Positions 26,845 to 64,000 of a stretch of DNA of 64,000 nt are shown one piece after another. The notes beneath the pieces were generated by a model, which was given only the letters and a program-made list of their open reading frames with translations, did not search any database and was not told where the DNA came from. The first letter of the stretch is position 1; every line of letters starts with the position of its first letter. The position numbers and the translations under genes were made by a program. Origin of the DNA: Merluccius polli (Eukaryota > Chordata > Actinopteri > Gadiformes > Merlucciidae); assembly GCA_030340625.1 (NCBI GenBank), contig JAOPHQ010000372.1, positions 1-64,000 on the forward strand, written 5' to 3'.

Positions 26845-29800
26845 ACATTAAACATTTTACCATCTGTGTCAGTGTATCGGACATTAGGGAACACACACAA
26901 ACACACACACACACACACACCTATTATTAAAGCACGCAGGGGAAAAGCCAGGCCCCAGCTGATGCCGCGCCACATACACAATGACACAATGAAAAGGGGA
27001 AGCAAGACGGCGGAGGGAACAAACCCGAGGCGGCGGTGACGGGGGGAGAGAAAGTGAACCTGAGGGAGGAAGCGGCGGCAGACACCCAGGGAGGGGCAGG
27101 GATGAGAAAATAATGATGGAGGTAACTGCAGCGCGATGATGAGGGGCGGCCAGCACCGTGTGAAATGAGCAGCACAGTATTGGATTACAGTGACTGTGGG
27201 AAGGGGCGCGCCGGACGGCGAGGTGTTACGTAGCGGCGGCGGCGGCGTGCAGGAGGAGGGGATGATGGATTTTCTTCATTAAGTGCGCTGTGCTTTCCAA
27301 GAGACAAGGAAAAAAAAAAAAACATCAAGCTTCAAACTGCAAAGTAATTTCGCGCAGGCTAGGGTGCTATGTAAGCTACATCCCTGCTATGACTCGAAAT
27401 CGGTCTCCAAAGCTTTTCTAAATGTATATTTCAATATTAAACAACGGTATCCCATTGTAATGAATGCCCCCCCCCCCCCCCCCCCCCCTCCCCTCAGTGA
27501 TATACGATGCATCTAGGCCATCATTTCAAGCAATAAGTTATACTAAACGCCCCTTATCCCACTGAATATGCATTACTCCATTATCTCTCTCCATGGTCCA
27601 ATTACATGGCAGACATAAGACATTTAGGTGTCATCAATCAAGCCAGTGTTATAGTTGGTGTGGAGGCAGCTGGGGTTGCTCTTGTCTCCACAGCGCTTAA
27701 ATGTGCAGGGTGGAAATGATTGTCCCATATTATTGTATTCAAAGAGGAGCGAGGTTAATAATTAGCGTAAGTGTTAGCAAATGACTAACGCAGAGCAAAG
27801 AGCAAAGGCTACCGTCTGTCTGCGGCATCAATAAAAGGTGTTGGTTGGCATCGAACGGTTAGACTGCAGGCAAATTTGAATTAAAATGGCAAGCGTTGAA
27901 TTAAAACGGCGTTTATTTCCATTGGATGTAGTCGTTTAAAAATAAGCCATAATTATATACAGTATATAAGCTTATTGTCTCAGATTCCTTGTTTATCGTT
28001 TCCTTAAATCAGTTTACCTACAAAAAGGTTTTCCAATTAATGTATCCTCAACCTAATCCTAATAATTATAATCCATCTGTATGACCAGTGGTTGAAGTCA
28101 AATCCTTCATCTGTTGCTCTTGGTGTTGACACCAAGTTAATGGCTTAATAATTGCATGACTTGGTGCAGATTAGGATGCGTATGGCGTGCGGCGTTTTAG
28201 AGCCCAGATCGATCGGCCACCGATCGTTATCGACCGATATCCGTTCTGAATAGTGTGATCGCTGGTCTCGATATAAAGTCTGATCATAAGAGCCGATCAG
28301 ATGACGCAAAGCACGCGAGACGATTTCTCCACGCGCCGCTGAAGCGGCTTCACCGGTCTGTTGAATGTGTCGGACGTGTTGCCTGCCAATAAATAAACAG
28401 CTGTCCGGTCATGATGAGGTGTGAACCTCCTGTTTCAGATCCAACTCCAACACTGGGATTCAAACACTTTTTTATAACACGCTTACAAAGTGCTTCACAC
28501 GGAAAGCAAAATATAAATGAATAAATAAATAAGGCACAATTAAATGACGATATACAAAACACAGCAGAATGAGAGACAGACCAGACTAAAACAAATCAAA
28601 AGGTAAGACAGGGATGGCGACCTGAAGAAAGGCTTGGAAGCCGCTTAAAACAGTCCAGAGTTGTCGTGGGAGAGTACACAATATAAGACATATCACCTCG
28701 TCGAAAACAAACATTTTGGGTTCACCGCTTCTTCAATATACAACATTGTTCAGAATAGACCTCATGATGGGAACCGGCCGTAACTGCTCCCAGCGATCGG
28801 CGCCAGATATCCCGATCGGGGCGCCTGGTATCGGCCGATACGGCTCATAGACGATCGGTGACAAAAACCGTTACGGGGCGTCAGCTAATGGCGTCCGTTA
28901 CATTCGCCATAACGGGGCTAAATGTGGGGAATTATAAGTAAACAGTCACTACAATACACTAAACCGCAGCCGTATTTCCAACATCTAAATGCGATAGCGT
29001 CACTAATCCAATGAAATCCACTAAGTAAACACAACCCAAGGTTACAAGCTAATAGAAATAGAGTAGTGCAGTAGTGAGTCCTGAAACCCGAAAGTCCGTT
29101 AGCATGTCGGCACTTCCTGTTCCCTCGTCTCCAAGGCAACAGGTTTTTTGAATGGGTTTTTGGTTCGATGGCTGAAATAAGGTCTGTGGTTTTAACACAA
29201 GCTTAAGAGATTTACACGTTTTGGTCTACGACATAAAATACGTCAGTAAATAAATACCACACTCGTGAATTTTGAAGCTTTTACTTCTGGCGATTGCATT
29301 TACGCTTCAAAAGTCATAAAAGTAGTGTTCATTGGTGAACATTATCTCGCTTAACAAAACGTGTGAGTACCATAAACTTGTGTTTGCCACAGAGCTTATT
29401 TTCTGCAATAATGTAAAATCCAGTGGGAAAACCCCATTGGCTTGTTGTCATGGGAACCCAGGGCGACGCTCACTTCCGGGTTGGCCTACAGAAATACGTC
29501 ACCCTCTGGAAACTCCCGAAAACTTTTAGTCTAACGGTTGTCGGCCATGTTGGTCTGGCCGCCGAAATCCAAAAGCAGAGAGCCCACAACTGAACGGGTT
29601 CGTCCAATCAGGTGCAGCCAGGAAGTGTTTGTGCGCAATGGAGCAACAACCACAAACAACAACAACAACAACAACCACGTCACTCAATCCGATCAATGGT
29701 GCAACTCCATCAGTCAGTCAAACTCAGTGACTCAGTGACTGGGGATATAGGGATTAGAGATGGCCTGCTGGTCCCGCCAAAAACTGAGTGTGGAGGGTGT

Positions 29801-30771
29801 GTGGTTGCTAGGCGGCGAAAGCGGCCTCACCTGGCGGCCCGAGTGAGGCTGCACACCTGTGGTGCATGAGCAGGGTGGTAGCCATGATAAACCAGCCATC
29901 ACCACATGAGACCGCTGTCATGACAGCATGTACCATCTGCTCTTGGCTGTACCATCTAATGCCATCTCTGATGAACTGTTTTGTACACCGTCTACCTGCA
30001 CCCCCGCAAAGGCAATCGAAAAACCCAAAACAGGGTCTCCAGCCGCAGCGAGGTTTAGGGATCAAGTTAAATGAAGTGTCATGTTTAGGCATCACGTTCA
30101 AAGTGGTTTGGGTATTTGGGATTTTAAGTCGACGGGTCGAAGGCAAGGGATTCGGGGGTTAAGGTGAGAGCGTTTATGGCTGTGTGTCAATCCAGTTTCC
30201 CAGGAATTATTTATGATTGAGGAGACGTTCAACCAAAAACACCAATAATGATCTTAGCATGACTCCTTTTGGAGAATGTGCCCCGGCTTACAGCGCACAA
30301 TTACACTCCTTACAGCCTCCCAATACACACACACACACACACAAGGCTGCATTATGGCTATATATAGGCTGCATTATCCCTATCTGCATTATGTACTGTT
30401 CTACATAATCTACGTTTAGACTTATCTCACATGGTCCTCAGGCAGAACATGGAGGGGGAGAGAGATGACTGTCTAATCTACGATGAGGAAGCTCTCCAAC
30501 TCATGCAAATGAGTTTCAGCGGTAGACTATATATATATACTCTGAGTTCTGGTGAAATGCTCAATGAAACCCTCCAGGTCTGAGTAGTGGAGGTGTAGGT
30601 TGGCCACAGACCGGATTGGTTGACAGGTTTTTTTAGCTCCGAGATACAAACGTGAAACAGCTGCGCAGCCCACATACATCAACCACGAGCATTTAGAAGA
30701 AAAAAAAAAAAAAGGCAGGAAAAAGTACGCTAAGGCACCGCAACGCATGGTTCCTGTAAACTGTGTTTGTT

Positions 30772-30810
<39 letters not shown>

Positions 30811-32109
30811 CTTAATGATGTGGTTTACCTCTAGGAAACATAAGAAATATCTGGATGCAAAAATCCCCGTTCCTCAACAGGTGAATTGTTCCTCCCAAGC
30901 TACTCCCAGATCTCCAGATAGCCACCAGTCAGAAGATCATGACACCACCATGTCATCTTCTAGGACACATCTATGTGTACAACAATAAGAAATGACGACA
31001 CCATATAACGTTCTTCTAGGACACATCCATCACATCACATCCGGCTCGTTTCCAAACACAAAACACAAACCTGTGTGTGGCAACAACGAGGAGAAACAAA
31101 GACACAGCGGTGACATTACACCACGACGTTCATCACATTTCTGTTCCTAGGGCAGATCCTTCAAGGCTCGTTTTCTCAAAACACAAAAACACACAAAACC
31201 TGCGTGGCAACGAGGAAACAAAGAGACATCTGTGACATTAAACCCATATAATGTGTTCAACTCCTTCACTCCCCCACCGCCGCCGGTCTCCAAACCTCCC
31301 CGACTCACCTCGGGCTTATGTCGACATGATGATGACAATGTGTACAAAAACACATAAATCAAGGATTAGAGAGGGAGGGGGAGAGAGAGAGAGAGAGGGA
31401 GAGGGGGAGGGAGAGAGAGAGAGAGAGAGAAAAAAAGTTCAATATGCAACTGAACAACTGAACAAATGAGAGGACACAACCCTTTATCACTAACATCCCA
31501 AAGGTCAGGGTGGAGGAGACGCAATGACGCAATGGGAGCAGTGGGAGGAGTGGGAGGAGTGGGAGAGCAATGGGAGGAGTGGGAGCATGGGAGAGCAATG
31601 GGAGCAGTGGGAGAGCAATGGGAGCAGTGGGAGAGCAATGGGAGCAGTGGGAGAGCAATGGGAGCAGTGGGAGAGCAATGGGAGTAGTGGGAGCAATGGG
31701 AGGAGAGAGAGCAGTGGGAGAAATGGGGGGAGTGGGAGCAGTGGGAGCAGTGGGAGAGCAATGGGAGCAGTGGGAGAGCAATGGGAGCAGTGGGAGAGCA
31801 ATGGGAGCAGTGGGAGAGCAATGGGAGGAGTGGGAGCGCAATGGGAGCAGTGGGAGAGCAATGGGAGCAGTGCGAGCACTGGGAGCAGTGGGAGAGCATT
31901 GGGAGCAGTGGGAGAGCAATGGGAGCAGTGGGAGAGCAGTGGGAGCAGCGGGAGAGCAATGGGAGCAGTGGGAGAGACAGGCAATGACCTCATCCGTCCA
32001 GCAGCTCAAATAGGAGCAGAAATATCCACCAATACAATACATGATGTTGGTGACACACACACACACACACACACACACACATTACACACATTACACACAC
32101 ACACACATT

Positions 32110-32143
<34 letters not shown>

Positions 32144-32144
32144 T

Positions 32145-32186
<42 letters not shown>

Positions 32187-32226
32187 GACTCACCTCCTCT
32201 CTCTCCCCGCCGCCATGCTGCTCCAT
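8679..32226 (-). CDS. MAST-family microtubule-associated Ser/Thr kinase (mast2/mast3-like), N-terminal exons only
   Basis: Three exons join in phase to 123 residues: MEQHGGGEREE, then KEFVPPPPLLFRKLSNPDLS...KLHRQLSQD...SSMAMT, then GKQLLPLSSSLHGGVSQLTW...MRNQTLGQSAPSLTGL. The LLFRKLSNPD, RQLSQD, GKQLLPLSSS and MRNQxLGQSAPSLT blocks are the hallmark N-terminus of long MAST2-type isoforms. The DUF1908, kinase, AGC-C and PDZ domains would follow but must be encoded below position 1. I searched 1-8,600 on the minus strand for the expected KELSLPRRGS exon and did not see it. MAST kinases bind microtubules and PTEN. MAST2 and MAST3 cannot be separated from this segment without alignment. Confidence 0.88.
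8965..9690 (+). mobile_element. hAT-type transposon remnant
   Basis: A palindromic block at 8,968-9,020 (GGGCTGCTGC ... GCAGCAGCCC around GTCATCGATGACGTCGAC), a BED-finger coding stretch (9,278-9,454) and an AT palindrome near 9,640-9,690 (TAGATTAATC / GATAGATTAAT) are all typical of hAT relics. The boundaries are approximate. It begins about 100 bp from MAST exon 3. Confidence 0.5.
9278..9454 (+). pseudogene. BED zinc-finger fragment of hAT transposase
   Basis: A 58-codon open frame VWEYFTLADDKMAVGLLCKM, then HSSTTAMRKHLKRKHTG. It has the W-x-YF start and the C...H-x-x-x-x-H end of a BED finger, but only one of the two zinc Cys is left. There is no initiator Met upstream in frame and no downstream transposase core. 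Confidence 0.6.
10369..10519 (-). CDS. MAST coding exon 2
   Basis: 151 nt, phase 0-1. KEFVPPPPLLFRKLSNPDLS, then PAAAAVTKSKLHRQLSQD and RARRSSMAMT. It has a long perfect pyrimidine tract before CTCCAG and donor GTAACG. The SNPD and QLSQD Ser sites are family phospho-motif positions. Confidence 0.92.
13433..13529. repeat. (GT)n microsatellite, 97 bp
   Basis: Uninterrupted TG repeat in MAST intron 1, (CA)n in the transcript. Confidence 0.97.
14576..15330 (+). mobile_element. hAT copy with decayed BED finger
   Basis: Starts GGGCTGTGCTATATCATACT and ends near TTATGATATCAG, a typical fish hAT outline. Plus frame around 14,765-14,930 reads KKEATSIVWK-stop-FGCKRSDLQQST...CKKTITAK, a BED finger with two in-frame TGA codons. 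Non-functional. Confidence 0.55.
15361..15790. repeat. Diverged tandem duplication, about 236-bp offset
   Basis: Block 1 (15,361-15,510) and block 2 (15,601-15,790) share ACACAAGT..GAAA.ATATGCATTTGT, CGTGAAATAT..G.GTGGA and AAAGTCCAAT.AAAAC in the same order and orientation. Confidence 0.7.
18821..20070 (+). mobile_element. Composite repeat region: hAT-like end and decayed repeat ORF
   Basis: Begins AGGGCTGTCAAGCGATTAAA followed by TTAATCGCAT repeats, a familiar fish DNA-transposon end. The matching inverted end was not found, so linkage to the ORF remnant downstream is uncertain. Confidence 0.4.
19570..20068 (+). pseudogene. Decayed repeat-encoded ORF with SGCDTTS motif and Cys-rich tail
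   Basis: Plus-strand pieces in shifting frames: HTHSGCDTTS (about 19,650), LYNQRKSASLNVARYD (about 19,710), HIHKAG...PPPVDIAKFGWGQEG (about 19,830-19,925), PALLDIISCSCRAGLKPCKT AKCSC...YCYCK (19,940-20,060). The order is that of an abundant family of repetitive, uncharacterised animal proteins ending in a CXC-type Cys cluster. At least two frameshifts and stops break it. The element class is not known to me. Confidence 0.55.
23573..23603. repeat. Poly-G tract, 31 bp
   Basis: Uninterrupted G run in MAST intron 1. Length in the assembly is probably unreliable. Confidence 0.9.
26705..26745 (+). repeat. Retroposon 3' tail (ATTGATCCC type)
   Basis: AAACTTTATTGATCCCCCAG GGGGAAAC, preceded by GATAGGTAGGTAGA. 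Same tail family as at 36.7, 39.1, 52.9, 54.35 and 55.75 kb. Confidence 0.6.
26815..26923. repeat. Two (CA)n arrays
   Basis: CA arrays at 26,815-26,844 and 26,893-26,920, separated by unique DNA. Confidence 0.9.
26985..27265. promoter_or_regulatory. GC-rich patch in MAST intron 1
   Basis: CpG-rich stretch with CGGCGGCGG and GGGGCGCGCCGGACGGCG, unlike the AT-rich surroundings. Possibly a downstream alternative promoter of the MAST gene. No convincing first exon was found. Confidence 0.3.
31368..31432. repeat. GA-rich tract
   Basis: GAGAGAGAGGGAGAGGGG-type purine tract. Confidence 0.9.
31520..31980. repeat. 20-bp minisatellite, about 460 bp
   Basis: Unit GGGAGCAGTGGGAGAGCAAT, built of 9- and 11-bp sub-units, repeated about 20 times with point changes. 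The purine strand is plus. It has no stops in several frames, which creates spurious long ORFs. Confidence 0.95.
32055..32185. repeat. (CA)n array next to MAST exon 1 donor
   Basis: CA with ATTACA interruptions. It starts 8 nt after the exon 1 donor (transcript sense UG). Confidence 0.95.
32194..32226 (-). CDS. MAST first coding exon
   Basis: The ATG at 32,226 gives MEQHGGGEREE and a strong donor GTGAGT, phase 0, matching the phase of the next exon at 10,519. It is directly followed (transcript sense) by a 130-nt UG array in intron 1. It was chosen over the upstream ATG at 32,465 because that frame ends in a stop before this donor. Confidence 0.65.
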
Positions 32227-33340
32227 GTTGCTGAGTTTTCTTTTGTTTTTATTCTCCGTCGTCTTCTTCATCCTCCACCTCCTTCCTCCTCCTCCTGCTC
32301 CTCCTCCTCACACACACACACACGTGTACTGGGAGGCTTAACTGGTCAGCGTGACGTGTGCCGCTGGTTCTGCTGGTTCTGGATGTGTAGAGGTGTGTGT
32401 GTGTGTGTGTGAGTGAAGTCGTCGCCCCCCACCTCCTCCTCCAGGAGGTGTCCGTCCACATCCATGGCGGGTCAGGTGGTTAGGACTCCCATCTGGACCA
32501 TCCGTCCCTCACCTGGGGGGAGAGGGGGGGAGGCTGGGCTTCAACAGGGGAGATGATGGGGGGAGACAGAGGGTCCACCAGATACAGAGTCTGTCCGTTG
32601 GGGTGGAGGAGGTGGAGGTGGAGGAGGTGCTGGAGGAGCTGCAGCTTCTTCTTCTTCTTCTTCTTCTTTTTTATCTTCTCCTCCTCCTCCCAGAAGGCTA
32701 GCTACCGTTAGCTGCTAGCCGGCTAGCTGCCGGCTTACCTGCCTCGACGCGGCGGCGGCGGGCGGCGGTGTCAGCCTCCGTAACGCGGATAAAAACGATA
32801 ACAAAGACGATAACGATAATAAAATATATTAACGGTAACGATAATAACGATATTAACGGTAGTAACAGCGGCTCGCGCGCGTGCGTGCGTGAGGCACGGG
32901 AAGCGGGACCGGAGCCCTCCGCCGTCGCTTCCCCGCCGGGGGTCCTCTCTGCTCGGCGGAGACCCGGGAGACGAGCCGCTGCCGCCGGGAGGCTGGAGCT
33001 CAGCGAGCCGGTGGATACTGGCGGTGCTACCGCTGCTGGTACCGGTACTACTGGCGGTGCTGGTACCGGTACTGGTGGTACTGGTACTGGTTCTGGTGGT
33101 ACTGGTGCTGGTGTTCAGCTCCTCACGGGTTCACCACCTCCTCCTCCTCACGCGGTCATCACAACACGACGACACGTCAGCCTTTCATCTGAACTCACCG
33201 CCGAAACCCGGAGTCAAGAAGACGTTAGCCTCTGTGCGTGTGCGTGTGCCTGTGTGTGTGTGTGTGTGCGGGTATGTGCGCGTGCTGCCACCGTGTGGTG
33301 GAAGTGGGGAAACGCAGGACGATGCGTTAAGGAAATGACA
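32227..33340 (-). promoter_or_regulatory. CpG-rich MAST promoter / 5'UTR region
   Basis: High-GC stretch with many CpG, GGAGGAGG and TCC runs, (CTT)n at 32,647-32,668 and a 6- to 12-bp ACTGGT repeat at 33,010-33,115. It lies immediately 5' of the MAST first exon on the minus strand. The long plus-strand frame across it (32,768-33,361) looks like a by-product of GC content. The transcription start is not determinable. Confidence 0.55.
32346..32465 (-). other. Upstream ORF in MAST 5' leader
   Basis: An ATG at 32,465 in a perfect Kozak context (CCGCCATGG) opens 39 codons, MDVDGHLLEEEVGGDDF followed by His-Thr repeats, and stops 120 nt before the MAST ATG. It may act as a translation-damping uORF. 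Alternatively its first 11 codons could be an alternative first exon using a GAG|GTGGGG donor, also phase 0. Confidence 0.4.
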
Positions 33341-33360
33341 GGAAATATAAAATACATGTG

Positions 33361-34355
33361 AAGATATTCATGTGAAGATATTCACATGAATATATTTACA
33401 TGAATATCTTCATGTAAAGATATTCATGTGCAGATATTCATGTAAATATATTAATGTAAAGATATTAATGTGAAGTCTTCATGTGAATATCTTCATGTGA
33501 ATATCTTCATGGGAAGATATTCATGTAAAGATATTCATGTGAAGATATTCATGTGAAGTCTTCATGTGAATATCTTCATGGGAAGATATTCATGTGAAGA
33601 TATTCACGTGAAGTCTTCACATATAAAGATAAAGAATATAAAGATATTAATGTGAAGATATTCATGTGAAGATATTCACAGTAATATATTCACATGAAGA
33701 TCTTCATGTAAAGATATTCATGTGAAGATATTCACATGAATATCTTTGCGTGAATATCTTCATGTAAAGATATTCATGTGCAGATATTCATGTAAATATA
33801 TTAATGTAAAGATATTAATGTGAAGTCTTCATGTGAATATCTTCATGGGAAGATATTCATGTAAAGATATTCATGTGAAGTCTTCACATATAAAGATAAA
33901 GAATATAAAGACATTCATGTGAAGATATTCATGTGAAGATATTCACAGTAATATATTCACATGAATATATTCATGTAAAGATATTCATGTGAAGTCTTCA
34001 CATGAATATATTTGCGTGAATATCTTCATGTAAAGATATTCATGTAAAGATATTCATGTGAAGATATTCATGTAAATGTATTAATGTAAAGATATTAATG
34101 TGAAGTCTTCATGTGAATATCTTCATGGGAAGATATTCATGTGAAGATATTCACATGAAGTCTTCACATATAAAGATAAAGAATATAAAGATATTAATGT
34201 GAAGATATTCATGTGAAGATATTCACAGTAATATATTCACATGAAGATATTCATGTAAAGATATACATGTAAAGATATTCATGTAAAGTCTTCACATGAA
34301 TATCTTCACATGAATACCTTCACGTGAAGCTCTTCATGTGAAGATATTCATGTGG
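33361..34355. repeat. AT-rich 14-bp satellite with ~270-bp higher-order units
   Basis: About 1 kb of ATGTGAAGATATTC units interleaved with their reverse complement. A marker block (CACATATAAAGATAAAGAAT) recurs near 33,618, 33,884 and 34,165, giving higher-order periods of about 265-280 bp. It lies between the pde4dip 3' end and the MAST promoter. Confidence 0.95.
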
Positions 34356-34509
34356 AGAGTGAGAATGAAGAGGGATGATGGGGATGGAGGGGGGGGCAAC
34401 ATTTTATTGCAAGAGATGTTCTCCCCAAACACACGTTAGGCTACACGTTAGGAAATGACAGCAACAACAACAACAACAACTTGCGTTAGTTTTACACGCC
34501 CATGTTTAT

Positions 34510-34557
34510 ATACACACATACACACATACATACATACATACATACATACATACATAC
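34510..34557. repeat. (CATA)n microsatellite
   Basis: ACACATACATACATACATAC repeats in the pde4dip 3'UTR region. Confidence 0.9.
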
Positions 34558-36091
34558 AGCAGATGACAGACAGGCGTGTTTGGCTGTTATTTGTGGGTTA
34601 TTATTGTACATGAAGACACAGGAGACATTTGGTTTCACCCACTTTGGTTCATTTGCTTAATATTTCTGTCGCTTGTGCTTTTTTAATGTTACAAAACGTG
34701 AACGACTTTAAATCGTTGTGCCACTTACCGCTATTAAATAAATACCCTTTAGGTAGGTGGAAATCGTAATGGTTGTGAATGTTGTCAAAGTCCTGCCTTA
34801 TTAATGAAGCGCAAAGATATTTGAAACATGTGTGTCAGAAGCTGGACAGCAACTGTGAAAGTATTGCACTGTAACCCATATAATGCATGTTGTGTGAATA
34901 TTAACAATATAACAATTCATGCACAAAAAAGCGACACGCAATTTACCGTACATTAAACCAAAGCAAACGGTGACTGGCGCTGAATCCTGCAACATATTTC
35001 AGATTGTCTTCTAATGATTGTCACAAACAGTAACAGCAACTTGTGGAAGGATGAACTTTAAATGTAAAAAAGCAAAATGAATGGCAAAGTTTAAAGGGGT
35101 CAATTAGATTTGTCAAACTTTACAAATTTGAAAAAAAAATAAATCAAAGTATAAAATGGTCATACTTGAGTCTGGACAGTTTTCCTGGATTTTTTTTTTT
35201 CTATAAAATGATTGGAAAAAAAACCATTAACATTTGGACCATGTTTAAAATATCAAATCCCTTTTAATTTCACAAATGAAGTAAAGCAATGAGTCAAATC
35301 ATTCCTCGAACAAATCCACACGTGAACTTTTCTCTTCTCTAAGATAAACTTTGACTTTCAACTGATTGTCTTCAACAATTATGTCACTTCCTCCTGTTGA
35401 ACCGAACCTCAGTGACAGAAACAGAAGTTTCCTTTGGATGTTTTCCAACGTCTATGAATACTTTGTTTTGGCATTTAAGCAGAAGAACGGGTTGGACCTC
35501 TATGTATAATATTAAACCTAACCATGCAAAATAATTAAAAAATCAGGAAAATGTATCAGCAAAAATATTCAATCAAGCCTTTTAATAAATGCTTTTGTTT
35601 GTGTAAAAACGTTAATAAAAATGATAGGCCTTCTTAAATTACCTTAAAATTATCAGTAGTTAACCATCTCTGTCGCTTTAATAATACTAGGCAAACAAAA
35701 CGGTTGTTTTTTGTTACACAATATGGCTTTTTCCCATGAGACGTTCAAACCACATGCAGCTATTATATACACACTATCAAACGGGCGATCAAATGAGCAT
35801 CAGTATAAATCATGAGCTCAAATGGAAGCACTTTGGTTTTGGTTTTTTCGATGCTCTTTCTCCACGTTGGCATGGATTATATTTTAAAACTCGAATCCCT
35901 GCTGAGATCTGAACGAAACCTCGAAATAAATTTGACTTATTTGAGATTTCGCCATTTCACTCTGGATCCTGAAGATAAAGCCCTTTACTAATTACTAATA
36001 AGTCCAATGTACACAAACATTACACCGCACCTAAAACATAGACACTCATCCACATTGATCCGCAATCGGACATCACACACATTCACCTCAG

Positions 36092-36096
<5 letters not shown>

Positions 36097-36133
<37 letters not shown>
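36097..36133. repeat. (CA)n microsatellite
   Basis: CA array in the pde4dip 3'UTR (UG in the transcript). Confidence 0.9.
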
Positions 36134-36134
<1 letters not shown>

Positions 36135-36313
36135 CGACATCACTCCAACATTGTTTCCCCAACACTAATCAGCGCTCCGCGAGAGCCGATTCCTGTTTGT
36201 GTCCCTAAACAAGGCCAAGGCTCTCGCTGCAGGACCGAAACCTCGGGGCAGGAAGGAAGTCCGAACAGACGGCCGCTGAGTCTTTCCCAGACTGCTTCCC
36301 CAGGAACCTCCTC

Positions 36314-63887
<27,574 letters not shown>

Positions 63888-64000
63888 CTAGACACAGAAA
63901 CCACGACAGGAAACAGAATGACGATTATTTAGTGATGCAAAGGACTCATTTTTAATTTGGACTTAATTTCTAATTGAAAAGCATATGGATTAATTAGAAT
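63888..64000 (-). other. pde4dip: pde4dip intron running off window
   Basis: Sequence upstream of the TCTAG acceptor at 63,888. No exon seen. Confidence 0.6.

Larger units (their letters stand above)
10520..32193 (-). other. MAST intron 1 (21.7 kb)
   Basis: Bounded by donor GTGAGT at 32,193 and acceptor CTCCAG at 10,520. It holds the repeats listed separately. Between them the sequence is AT-rich, with short chance frames only. No tRNA, rRNA or conserved exon was recognised in 10.6-14.5, 15.8-18.8, 20.3-26.7 or 27.3-30.7 kb. Confidence 0.6.
34403..36313 (-). other. pde4dip: Probable pde4dip 3'UTR with poly(A) signal at 34,403-34,408
   Basis: AT-rich, non-coding sequence after the stop. Reading the minus strand, the first clear AATAAA I found is at 34,403-34,408, followed by GT/G-rich sequence and then the AT satellite. 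A 1.9-kb 3'UTR is ordinary for this family. The 3' end is an inference; no transcript evidence is available. Confidence 0.45.

Noticed and set aside
28196..28870. ATCGGCCGAT-rich segments suggesting a MITE
   Set aside because: Two GC-rich blocks with similar words at 28.2 and 28.8 kb, but I could not establish matching ends or a duplication.
31359..32234. Long frames on both strands (up to 239 residues)
   Set aside because: Produced by the 20-bp minisatellite and CA arrays. The peptide is a pure repeat.
32768..33361. 197-codon Gly/Thr-rich plus-strand frame
   Set aside because: GC-rich promoter DNA with an ACTGGT repeat. No family resemblance or splice support.
33361..34355. CRISPR-like alternation of repeats and spacers
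   Set aside because: There are no unique spacers. Units are contiguous and occur on both strands, and the DNA is vertebrate.

Overview
This is vertebrate nuclear DNA, almost certainly from a teleost fish. It holds multi-exon genes with GT-AG introns, many compact introns of 0.1-1 kb, very dense CA/GT, GA and ATT microsatellites, and fish-type mobile elements (hAT fragments and MITEs, retroposon tails with an ATTGATCCC core). There are no bacterial features, rRNA, tRNA or CRISPR arrays.

Two cytoskeletal genes lie in tandem, both on the minus strand. (1) 36,314-63,887: the middle and entire 3' part of pde4dip (myomegalin), a Golgi/centrosome coiled-coil scaffold of the Cnn/CDK5RAP2 family. I resolved 33 coding exons by hand, about 1,904 residues. 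They keep reading phase at every junction but one: exon 21 to 22 needs a 1-nt shift, and an apparent extra base sits near 43,538. The 5' exons (the CM1 end) lie beyond position 64,000. A separate, phase-compatible first exon with its own ATG and a GC-rich upstream region sits inside the 46.4-51.8 kb intron (47,131-47,294) and probably starts a short isoform. (2) 8,679-32,226: the first three coding exons of a MAST-family microtubule-associated Ser/Thr kinase. They cover only the N-terminal segment before the kinase domain. Exon 1 lies next to a CpG-rich promoter region at 32.2-33.3 kb, intron 1 is 21.7 kb, and the remaining exons lie below position 1.

Layout: 1-644, flank with nothing recognised. 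645-4,398, a 3.75-kb element with inverted arms of about 1.4 kb. 4,399-8,678, intron with two perfect or near-perfect hairpins. 8.7-10.5 kb, MAST exons 2-3 plus a hAT BED-finger remnant. 10.5-32.2 kb, MAST intron 1, with a hAT copy (14.6-15.3 kb), a decayed repeat-encoded ORF with a Cys-rich tail (19.6-20.1 kb), a GC-rich patch (27.0-27.3 kb) and a 20-bp minisatellite (31.5-32.0 kb). 33.36-34.36 kb, an AT-rich 14-bp satellite with roughly 270-bp higher-order periodicity, separating the two genes. 34.4-64 kb, pde4dip with its 3'UTR, several MITEs and retroposon tails, and very long dinucleotide arrays lying against splice sites.

Both genes encode microtubule-linked proteins, but nothing in the sequence shows that they are co-regulated. 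Identification of both families rests on remembered family sequences, not on an alignment.
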